Source of the DNA: Ornithinimicrobium sp.
GTDB lineage: Bacteria > Actinomycetota > Actinomycetes > Actinomycetales > Dermatophilaceae
DNA length: 5,324 nucleotides
Direction: 5' to 3'
Assembly (NCBI GenBank): GCA_030145965.1
Contig: JASKZT010000090.1
Location: 1-5,324, forward strand
Below, piece after piece: positions 1 through 5,324 of this stretch (within the stretch, counting starts at the first letter, position 1; each line of letters opens with the position of its first letter). The translations under genes and the position numbers were made by a program. Under the pieces are notes generated by a model. That model worked only from the letters and a program-made list of their open reading frames with translations. It did not search any database and was not told the origin of the DNA.

Positions 1-107
1 CGGCGGACGACTGGCTGCACCTCGTCCTGGGCGCCGGCATGCTGGCCCTCGGCCTGCTGCTGGGCCGCCGTCACGACGACGCGGACGTCCGCACCACGAC
101 GCGCTGA
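1..107 (+). CDS. C-terminal end of a DUF4383-type small membrane protein (partial)
   Basis: Only the last 34 codons are present (first full codon at base 3, TGA at 105-107); the gene begins left of the window. The visible peptide opens with ADDWLHLVLGAGMLALGLLL, followed by a charged tail rich in R, H, D and T. The pattern of an acidic pair, then LH, LVLG and a small-residue/leucine helix resembles the last transmembrane segment of DUF4383 proteins, which are four-helix membrane proteins of unknown function common in actinomycetes. The tail after the helix would lie on one side of the membrane. The gene converges on the glycosyltransferase operon and is probably unrelated to it. The family call rests on one short motif recalled from memory, so the membrane helix is firmer than the family name. 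Confidence 0.62.
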   Translation, partial: ADDWLHLVLGAGMLALGLLLGRRHDDADVRTTTR

Positions 108-113
108 CCCCGT

Positions 114-130
114 TCCGGCACCGCGCCGGA
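114..130. terminator. Small GC hairpin in the convergent junction
   Basis: A 6-base perfect inverted repeat, TCCGGC (114-119) and GCCGGA (125-130), flanks the 5-base loop ACCGC. It begins 7 bases after the stop codon of the plus-strand membrane-protein gene. There is no run of T after it on either strand, so it is not a textbook intrinsic terminator. Short GC hairpins are easy to find by chance at this base composition; its position between converging stop codons is the main support. Confidence 0.3.
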
Positions 131-142
131 CGACCTGCGGCG

Positions 143-163
143 GGGGCGGCTCACGGCCGCCCC
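143..163. terminator. Strong GC hairpin, likely shared bidirectional terminator
   Basis: An 8-base perfect inverted repeat, GGGGCGGC (143-150) and GCCGCCCC (156-163), encloses the loop TCACG. The stem could gain a G-U pair (142 with 164) in plus-strand RNA. The stem is all G-C, and the loop contains the minus-strand TGA stop (151-153) of the multi-module glycosyltransferase. It would form in transcripts from both directions, 35 bases after the plus-strand stop. No T-tract follows, which is common for actinomycete terminators. Termination activity is inferred from position and stem strength alone. Confidence 0.45.
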
Positions 164-2472
164 TGCCGCCACCTCTCCACGACCACGTCTGCGGGCACCG
201 GCTCCACCAGGGCCGCCGGCAGCCAGGTGCGCGCGGGCGCGCGCCCCAGGAGGCGGGCCTCGCCCGCCGGGCGGGTCAGGGTCACCCTCACCCCGCTCGC
301 TGCGTCGTCGACGAGCGCCCTGCCCGCCGCCGACAGGTCGGCGGGATAGGGGTCCCACGGCAGGCGCACGACGGCGACCGGGTCGTCCACCTCGAGGAGC
401 GCCCGCGCCCGGGAGAGCACGTCCAGGCGCGGCCGGCCGGCGTGCAGGCGCGGGTCCTGCCCGACACCGGGGAGGCCGTCCGCCCGGTTCCGCGGGACCC
501 ATACCCCGACGTCGCCCTGGCGCAGGATGGACTCGGTGACGACGACGAGCTGCCCCTGCGTCCATCCCTCCGCCGGGATCACGACGACGACGTCGGGCCG
601 GTCGTGGACCCAGCCGCGCCCCCGCACGAGCGGGTGCGGCAGCCGCGGGGCGAGCCGTGCCGTCTCGGCGTTCTTCACCTCGGCCAGCTCGACGGCGTCC
701 TCCGCCGCGCGACCGCCGAGGTCGGGGCCGTCGTGCCAGGCGACCGCGCCGGGCACGTGCCGCAGCCCCGCCCCCGCCAGCCAGGCCCGCCAGGCGAGGT
801 CCCAGTCCTCGCCGCCGTAGCCCGTGAGCGACTCGTCGAAGCCGCCGACCGCCTCCCACACCGGGCGCCCCAGCGCCATGACCGCCGAGATGACGAGCCG
901 GAAGGAGGTGTCGTCGGCCTCGGCCAGGTCCCTCGTCGCGGCGTAGCCGTCGGCCAGCCAACGGGGATCCTCGAGGGGCTCGGGGGGAGGCCACGGCACG
1001 GCACCCGGGTCGTGAGCGGCGGCGCGGGAGGCCCCGTGCAGCAGCTCCCGCAGGTCGGCGTGGCGGCGTCGCCCCACCGCGAGGACCGGCCGGTCCAGGC
1101 ACGCCTGCTGCAGCGCCGCGGCATACCCCTGCTCCGGCACCGTGTCGCCGTCCAGGAGGACGAGCACCCGGCCGCGGGCCGCGGCGGCGCCGAGGTTGCG
1201 CGCCGCGGCGGCGCGGAAGCCGCGGTCCTCCTGCCGCACGACGCTGACGGGGAGGTCGCCCGCCGCGGAGACGTCCGGGGGCCGGGGCGAGCCGTCGTCG
1301 GCGACGACCACCTCGAGCCCGCCGGCGACCCCCTGCTGGGCGGCGACGCGGTGGAGGAGGAGGTCGAGCAGCTCCTGGTCGCGGTACCAGGGCACGACGA
1401 CGGAGACCGCGGGCCCCCGAGCCACCCGGGCGAGCGCCGCACCGGCCTCGGCGGCGTCGGGCCCCAGCGGCACGTCGTCGGCGTGCCAGGTGGTGCCGGG
1501 CTCGAGCAGGGCGTCGACCAGGGCCTCCGCGAGGTCCTCGCCCCGCACCGGGGTCAGCGCGCCCGGCATCCGCGCGGCGAGCTCGTCGACGTAGCGCGAG
1601 CGCGCGACGATCGGGCGCCGCCCGGCACCGAGCCAGGTGGAGATGGAGCCCGAGGCGGAGAGGTGCTGGTGGGCGGCCACCGGCACGGTCGCCGCCGCGA
1701 GGGCGTGGGGCAGGTCGTCGTCCTCCACCCATCCGGTCGTCGACCACGCCACGCCGGCCGCCGCGGCCCGCTCGGCCAGCCGGCCCGGCAGGTCCTCGTG
1801 GCCAGGTGACGGACGCCCGAGGTTGACGACCTCGACCGGGCGGCCCGCGAGGCGCGGGTCGCGTGCCGCGACGCCGGTGGCGTCGACGACCTCCTCGAGC
1901 CCCTTGCCCGGGTAGACCCAGCCGAGGGTGACGACGGTGGCGGGCCGGCCGGCTCCGACGTCTCCGTGTCGTCCGGTCGCACCGCCGTCGCCGAGGGTGC
2001 GGTTCGCTCGGGCGCTCGCCCTCCCCACCGGGAGCGGCACGACGTGGGTGCGGGCGAGCACCGCGCGGGCGGCGGCCGGCCGCTCGTGGCGCAGCGCCGC
2101 GGCGAGCAGCAGCCGCTCGTGCCCGCTGGCGACCACGACGTCGTCGGACCAGGCGGCGAGGGTGGCGTAGAGGCGCGTGCGCGCGGCGCGCCACCGGCCG
2201 TCGGAGGCCTGGGGCAGGTCGTGCAGCACGACGGTGACCCGCGCGGCCCGCGCCGTCACCCGGTGCCACACCTCGACGGCGCTCTCCGGGTCGTCCGCGA
2301 GGACCCGGTCGGTGACCTGCACGACGACCGTGCGCGCGGCCAGCTCGTCGCCGAGCGCGTCCAGCCGCGGGCAGCGCAGCAGGTCTGCGGCGCCGAGGTG
2401 CGGGTGCACGAGCAGCCCGTGCCGGACGACGCCGTGGCCCTCGGGGCCGGGAACGACGTGCAGCAGCGTCAC
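151..2472 (-). CDS. Multi-module glycosyltransferase: GT-B (GT4-like) part, GT2 part, and an extra C-terminal module
   Basis: The protein has 773 residues from a GTG at 2472. That start gives a GTGA overlap with the upstream stop, while a longer reading only adds 46 Arg/Gly/Ala-rich residues inside the previous gene. Residues 1-330 look like a GT-B transferase: VLHDLP at 82-87, the phosphate-loop-like GWVYPGKGLEEV at 184-195, and SASGSISTWLGAGRRPIV at 272-289 in the donor-site position. The usual GT4 acidic EX7E pair is not evident there. Residues 355-600 are a full GT2 (GT-A) domain: VSVVVPWY at 356-363, ADDGS at 391-395, ARNLG at 424-428, DGD at 441-443 as the metal/nucleotide-sugar DXD, and GYGGEDWD at 551-558 with WHD at 579-581. 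These last are typical of the galactosyltransferase-like C-terminal region. Residues 625-773 form a third module that I cannot assign; it opens with a GT-A-like strand, VVVVIPAEGW. No signal peptide or membrane helix is visible, so it is probably cytoplasmic and adds sugars to a surface glycan precursor. It is the last gene of the operon. No Shine-Dalgarno sequence precedes the GTG. The sugars are unknown. Confidence 0.88.
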   Translation of the reverse strand: MTLLHVVPGPEGHGVVRHGLLVHPHLGAADLLRCPRLDALGDELAARTVVVQVTDRVLADDPESAVEVWHRVTARAARVTVVLHDLPQASDGRWRAARTRLYATLAAWSDDVVVASGHERLLLAAALRHERPAAARAVLARTHVVPLPVGRASARANRTLGDGGATGRHGDVGAGRPATVVTLGWVYPGKGLEEVVDATGVAARDPRLAGRPVEVVNLGRPSPGHEDLPGRLAERAAAAGVAWSTTGWVEDDDLPHALAAATVPVAAHQHLSASGSISTWLGAGRRPIVARSRYVDELAARMPGALTPVRGEDLAEALVDALLEPGTTWHADDVPLGPDAAEAGAALARVARGPAVSVVVPWYRDQELLDLLLHRVAAQQGVAGGLEVVVADDGSPRPPDVSAAGDLPVSVVRQEDRGFRAAAARNLGAAAARGRVLVLLDGDTVPEQGYAAALQQACLDRPVLAVGRRRHADLRELLHGASRAAAHDPGAVPWPPPEPLEDPRWLADGYAATRDLAEADDTSFRLVISAVMALGRPVWEAVGGFDESLTGYGGEDWDLAWRAWLAGAGLRHVPGAVAWHDGPDLGGRAAEDAVELAEVKNAETARLAPRLPHPLVRGRGWVHDRPDVVVVIPAEGWTQGQLVVVTESILRQGDVGVWVPRNRADGLPGVGQDPRLHAGRPRLDVLSRARALLEVDDPVAVVRLPWDPYPADLSAAGRALVDDAASGVRVTLTRPAGEARLLGRAPARTWLPAALVEPVPADVVVERWRQGRP

Positions 2473-3383
2473 GGGGCCCAGCCCAGGAGCCGGAGCACCT
2501 CGGCCTTGCCGGCCACGCCCGCCTCGACGACCGCCGGTCGCTGCGCGTAGAAGCGCCGGTGCTCCTCCCCGACCTCCTCGTCGCTCACGGCCTGCCCGTC
2601 GACCAGCCACCCGGGCCGCGGCTCGCCGTCCAGGCCGAGCGCGTCCAGGACGCCTGCGCGCAGCGGCGTCCGCACGGAGCCGAGCAGCACCCTGCCGGGG
2701 TCGTGCACTACCGTGCCGGGCCCGACGACCGCGTCGAGGACCCGCTGCGCCAGGACGAGCAGGACGGGGTTGCCGGGGTGGTCGACGGTCCAGCCGGCCT
2801 CCGCCCCGGTCTCGCGCACGGCGTCGCTGACGACGAGCGAGCGCTGGTCCCGCTCGCGGCGGCGCAGCTCGGCCAGCGAGCGGGACGCCCCCTCGCGCAC
2901 CGCGTGGGCCGGCGCCTCCTCGGGTCCGTGCCAGCCCGCGGCACCGGCCAGCCGGCGCACGTCGTGGTAGGGCACGACCGGAGGGTCGACGACGTCCAGG
3001 TGGCCGGAGCGCACGAGGACCTGCTCGGGGTAGAGGAGGGTCGAGAAGCAGTTGGGCACGCGCACCACACGGGCCCGCCCGCGCATCCCCGCCGCCACCT
3101 GGGCCGTCCCGAGGGGCAGCTCGCGGTAGTCGTCACGCACCGCCTGCGCGACGAGGACGTCGGCCCACCGCAGCACCCGTGCCAGGTGCGGCAGGTCGTC
3201 GGTCCGGAGCTCGTGCACCGGGGGCACGCGCACGGTGTCGACGGCGTCCGCGGTGGACACCGCGACGCGCAGGGCCTCGGCCTGGCAGTTGCCGTGCACG
3301 AGCACCCGGGGACGGTCGCCCGCGGGCAGCTCCTCCAGGCCGTAGAAGGCGCCGTAGTGGCGGCGCCGGCCGTCCTCGCTCAC
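2469..3383 (-). CDS. WcbI-family polysaccharide biosynthesis putative acetyltransferase
   Basis: The protein has 304 residues from a GTG at 3383, with a good GGGAGGG ribosome site just upstream and a GTGA overlap with the previous gene. Longer readings only extend into that gene in an Arg/Ala/Pro-rich shadow frame. The first strand, RPRVLVHGNCQAEALR (residues 24-39), carries the HGNCQ motif of the WcbI family. Other family-like elements are VPNCFSTLLYPEQ (109-121), PYHDVRR (138-144) and DHPGNPVLL (201-209), which matches the late histidine-proline motif. The length is close to that of Burkholderia WcbI, a capsule-locus protein with a known CoA-binding structure and a proposed role in acetylating the capsule sugar. 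By inference this enzyme transfers an acetyl or other acyl group to a sugar of the glycan built by the neighbouring transferases. No membrane helix or signal peptide is seen, so it would act in the cytoplasm. Family membership is strong; the acyl donor, acceptor and position are unknown. Confidence 0.87.
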   Translation of the reverse strand: MSEDGRRRHYGAFYGLEELPAGDRPRVLVHGNCQAEALRVAVSTADAVDTVRVPPVHELRTDDLPHLARVLRWADVLVAQAVRDDYRELPLGTAQVAAGMRGRARVVRVPNCFSTLLYPEQVLVRSGHLDVVDPPVVPYHDVRRLAGAAGWHGPEEAPAHAVREGASRSLAELRRRERDQRSLVVSDAVRETGAEAGWTVDHPGNPVLLVLAQRVLDAVVGPGTVVHDPGRVLLGSVRTPLRAGVLDALGLDGEPRPGWLVDGQAVSDEEVGEEHRRFYAQRPAVVEAGVAGKAEVLRLLGWAP

Positions 3384-4528
3384 GCGACCCTCCCGTCGCA
3401 CTCGACGCGCTCGCCGGCGACGACGGCGGCATACACCTCGGCGTGGGTGGTGGCGACGTCCTGCCGCTGCCGCTCGCGCTCGCGCCGCGTGACCCGCGGC
3501 GGCGCCGAGCGGGCGGCGCGCAGGAGCAGGTCGGCGAGCCGGGCGGCCCGCGGCGGCTCCCCGGCCGGGCCCCAGGAGAGCACCCCGCCCTGCTCGCGCA
3601 GGTGCCCGACGTCGGGGGCCAGCGCCCACGTCCCGAGGTCGCGGCAGGCCTCGACCCAGCCGGAGTGCGTGCCCCAGGCGTAGGGGAGGACGGAGACGTC
3701 CAGGCCCTCGAGGTAGGTCCAGAGCGCGTCGTCGTCCAGGCGCGGTGCCACGACGAGCCGCACGCCGCGGGGCGGGTCGTCGCGCAGCCGCGCGAGCACG
3801 GCGCCGAGGGCGGGGTCGCCCGACAGGGCGGCCGGCTCCACCGCCTCGGGGTGGGCGCGCACCTCGAGCCGGGCGCCTTGGGGCAGCGCCTCGTCGGCGC
3901 GCCGCACGGCCTCGAGCAGCGCCGGGAGGACCCGCCCGGGCGCGAGGTTGGCGCGCAGGCTCTTGAGGTGGAGCCCGACCCTGAGCGGACCCTGGCGCGT
4001 CACGGGGCCGGGCCGCGCGCCGACGCGCGCCAGCGGCACGACGTGCGGGTGGGGCACGACCAGGGGCTGTCGCCCGTAGGTGCGCCTCACCTCCCGCGCC
4101 GCCCCCTCGGTCAGGGTGAGCAGGGCGTCGGCCCGCTCGACCAGGAGCGCCAGGTGCTGGCGGTGCCGGGTCTGGTCGCGCAGGTGGGGGTTGACCAGGT
4201 CGTGGACGGTGTGGACCAGCGGCAGGCGGGCCCGCGCGAGCGCGTCGAGCCACGCCTCGAGCTGGGCCACGGTCCGCCCCTCGAGCCCGAAGTGGCTGTG
4301 GACGACGTCCTGCTCCGGCGCGTGGGCCCGCACCCACGCCGGCTCCAGGGCGGGGTGGGGCCACCACTGCCCCGCCGGGGCGCCGGGCACGGGCGGGTCG
4401 GGCAGGTGCACGACCCTGGCCCGGCCGTCGACGGGCAGCAGGCTGGCGACGTAGGCGTGGGAGGCGGGCACCATCCGCACCCGCAGCCGGTCCTCGGGCC
4501 GCGGCTGGCCGAGCCGCGGGCCGCTCAC
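3380..4528 (-). CDS. GT-B fold (GT4-like) glycosyltransferase
   Basis: The protein has 382 residues from a GTG at 4528, which overlaps the upstream TGA as GTGA; a weak GGGTGA (4538-4533, read on the minus strand) lies four bases before it. A first strand, RLRVRMVPASHAYVASLL (14-31), fits a GT-B N-terminal domain. It is followed by DVVHSHFGLEG (74-84), LVHTVHDL (104-111), LLTLTEGAAREV (137-148) and VVPHPHVV (157-164), which is the typical order of N-domain strands and the crossover in GT4-type enzymes. In the C-domain, LRVGLHLKSLRANL (182-195) replaces the usual phosphate loop. DVSVLPYAWGTHSGWVEAC (277-295) lies at the donor site: E293 matches the second acid of the EX7E motif, while the first position is tryptophan (W285). 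There is no signal peptide or membrane segment. It probably adds a sugar from a nucleotide donor to a lipid-linked or glycan acceptor; donor and linkage cannot be read from the sequence. The family call is firm at fold level. Confidence 0.85.
   Translation of the reverse strand: MSGPRLGQPRPEDRLRVRMVPASHAYVASLLPVDGRARVVHLPDPPVPGAPAGQWWPHPALEPAWVRAHAPEQDVVHSHFGLEGRTVAQLEAWLDALARARLPLVHTVHDLVNPHLRDQTRHRQHLALLVERADALLTLTEGAAREVRRTYGRQPLVVPHPHVVPLARVGARPGPVTRQGPLRVGLHLKSLRANLAPGRVLPALLEAVRRADEALPQGARLEVRAHPEAVEPAALSGDPALGAVLARLRDDPPRGVRLVVAPRLDDDALWTYLEGLDVSVLPYAWGTHSGWVEACRDLGTWALAPDVGHLREQGGVLSWGPAGEPPRAARLADLLLRAARSAPPRVTRRERERQRQDVATTHAEVYAAVVAGERVECDGRVA
3388..3394 (-). promoter_or_regulatory. 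Ribosome binding site of the WcbI-family gene
   Basis: Read on the minus strand, GGGAGGG ends four bases before the GTG at 3383. It lies inside the last codons of the upstream glycosyltransferase and is the clearest Shine-Dalgarno sequence among the three internal gene starts. It supports the GTG as the true start, and suggests this gene can recruit ribosomes directly as well as through coupling at the GTGA overlap. Confidence 0.7.
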
Positions 4529-5324
4529 GCTGTCACCCGCCAGCGGCCGGCGGCGTCCGGCGCCGCCAGCCCTCGCTCGCGGAAGGCGCCCAGCCAGCCC
4601 TCCATCGGCCACCAGCCCCAGCGGTCGGCGAACACCCCGGCGTTGCGCACGATGGCCTCGAGGTGGCCGACGGGCGGCGACTGGCTCTCGTGGTGCTGGT
4701 GGTAGGCCGTCGCCCCGCCCACCCAGGTCAGGCTCCCGCCCCGGGCCCCGACGGTCTGGGCGAAGTCGGTGTCCTCGCCGCCGTAGCCCACGTACTCCTC
4801 GCAGAAGCCGCCGGTCGCCGTGAAGTCGGCGCTGGTGAGCGCGAAGCTCAGCGACCAGAACTGCCGCAGGTCCGGCTCCGCCAGCCGTCTCCCGGCCGGC
4901 AGGAGCACGCGGTCGGGGCGGTGGCGGCCGGCCTCGGCCAGGCGCGCGAGGTCCTCGCGGGCGGTCCAGCCCCGCCCGCCCTCGGGCGCCGGGGGCAGGT
5001 AGGCGACGTCGCCGCACAGCACGGCGGGACGGGACGCCCCTCCGGCCGCCGGCCCGGCCAGCTCGTCGGCGTAGGTCGCGACCGTCCCCGGACCGGGGAT
5101 GCAGTCGACGTCGAGGAAGACGAGCACGTCGGCGCCACCGTCCCGGGCCGCGGCCGCCGCCGCGTTGCGGGCGGCGGCCAGGGGCAGGCCCGCCGGCGAG
5201 GTCGGCAGGTCGACCACGACGACCTCGGGCGCGTGCTCCCCGTCGGTGGCCGTGGCCCAGGCCTCCCGGGCCGCGGCACCGACGCGCGCATCGCCCATCG
5301 CCACGACGACGTGCAGGTCGGGGC
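4525..5324 (-). CDS. GT2-family glycosyltransferase with galactosyltransferase-like C-terminal region (5' end cut off)
   Basis: The reading frame is open to the right edge, so the start lies outside the window. A GTG at 5304 could be read as a start, but the codons before it (PDLHVV) continue a normal GT-A strand, so I treat the gene as truncated by the window. Counting from the first full codon (265 residues seen), the GT2 features are RN at 52-53, DVDC at 71-74 as the DXD metal/nucleotide-sugar site, and the WSLSFALTSADFTATGGF stretch. These are followed by GYGGEDTD (179-186) and AYHQHHES (206-213). The GGED-plus-histidine block is the hallmark of the galactosyltransferase-like C-terminal region found in many GT2 enzymes. 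Perhaps 25 N-terminal residues are missing, judged by the usual DXD position. No membrane segment is visible. Its stop overlaps the next gene as GTGA, making it the first visible gene of the operon. The transferred sugar is unknown; galactose-type or N-acetylhexosamine donors are typical for relatives. Confidence 0.88.
   Translation of the reverse strand, partial: PDLHVVVAMGDARVGAAAREAWATATDGEHAPEVVVVDLPTSPAGLPLAAARNAAAAAARDGGADVLVFLDVDCIPGPGTVATYADELAGPAAGGASRPAVLCGDVAYLPPAPEGGRGWTAREDLARLAEAGRHRPDRVLLPAGRRLAEPDLRQFWSLSFALTSADFTATGGFCEEYVGYGGEDTDFAQTVGARGGSLTWVGGATAYHQHHESQSPPVGHLEAIVRNAGVFADRWGWWPMEGWLGAFRERGLAAPDAAGRWRVTA

Noticed and set aside
442..1809. Antisense open frame of 455 codons on the plus strand
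   Set aside because: It is rich in Arg, Gly, Pro, Val and His with no recognisable fold, and lies wholly opposite the well-supported transferase; in very GC-rich DNA such antisense frames are expected because stop codons are rare.
71..2269. Long open frame of 732 codons on the minus strand overlapping the multi-module transferase
   Set aside because: Its translation is low-complexity Arg/Ala/Gly/Pro with no domain motifs; it is an out-of-frame shadow of a GC-rich gene whose real frame shows clear GT-B and GT2 motifs.
2473..2610. N-terminal extension of the multi-module transferase to an upstream start (819 residues)
   Set aside because: The extra 46 residues are Arg/Gly-rich, lie within the WcbI-family coding region and would precede the natural first strand VTLLHVVPGP; the GTGA overlap start at 2472 fits the other junctions.
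2559..3683. Antisense open frame of 374 codons opposite the WcbI-family gene
   Set aside because: Its His/Val/Gly/Arg-rich translation has no domain signal and spans a gene boundary on the other strand; the minus-strand frame carries the HGNCQ family motif.
3384..4367. N-terminal extension of the WcbI-family protein to 632 residues
   Set aside because: The extension is an out-of-frame reading of the preceding glycosyltransferase; the GTG at 3383 has a good ribosome site and places the GNCQ strand at the expected distance from the N-terminus.
3179..4705. Antisense open frame of 508 codons on the plus strand
   Set aside because: It crosses three real minus-strand genes and both of their overlaps, and has low-complexity composition without motifs; it is a compositional artefact.
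4529..5017. N-terminal extension of the GT-B transferase to 545 residues
   Set aside because: The extra 163 residues are a shadow frame of the upstream GT2 gene; the GTG at 4528 overlaps that gene's stop and directly precedes the first GT-B strand.
4525..5304. GTG at 5304 as the true start of the GT2 gene
   Set aside because: The frame continues without a stop to the window edge, and the preceding codons encode a plausible GT-A strand (PDLHVV); a start here would remove the first nucleotide-binding strands of the fold.
1..5324. CRISPR array, tRNA, insertion sequence, riboswitch or phage element
   Set aside because: I saw no regular direct repeats, no cloverleaf, no transposase motifs and no intergenic space other than 108-150; the window is almost entirely coding.

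Overview
The window comes from a very GC-rich genome (by eye about three quarters G+C). The trinucleotides TTA and TAA appear to be absent on the given strand, so the minus-strand genes use neither the TTA leucine codon nor TAA as a stop. Codon third positions are almost all G or C, and GTG starts are frequent. This points to a high-GC actinomycete (Actinomycetota). A Micrococcales/Intrasporangiaceae-like source would fit, but that finer placement is only a guess. I see no rRNA, tRNA, CRISPR array, insertion sequence or phage gene.

Layout: bases 1-107 (+ strand) hold the last 34 codons of a small membrane protein of the DUF4383 type. A 43-base convergent junction follows, with two GC-rich hairpins that are the likely terminator region. 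Bases 151 to the right edge are filled by four tightly packed minus-strand genes. In transcription order (right to left) they are: a GT2 glycosyltransferase with a galactosyltransferase-like C-terminal motif, cut by the window edge (4525-5324); a GT-B (GT4-like) glycosyltransferase (3380-4528); a WcbI-family putative acyl/acetyltransferase with the HGNCQ motif (2469-3383); and a 773-residue multi-module glycosyltransferase (151-2472). The last has a GT-B part, a complete GT2 part and an unexplained C-terminal part.

Each of the three gene junctions is the same 4-base GTGA overlap, in which the GTG start of the downstream gene shares bases with the TGA stop of the upstream gene. The genes are therefore almost certainly one operon with translational coupling. 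The promoter lies outside the window, to the right. Together the genes read as part of a locus for a surface glycan, such as a capsule, a wall-linked polysaccharide or a glycolipid. Several transferases would add sugars in turn, and the WcbI-like enzyme would add an acyl decoration. The sugars, the acceptor and the final polymer cannot be told from this sequence. The least ordinary parts are the three-part transferase and its C-terminal module of about 150 residues.
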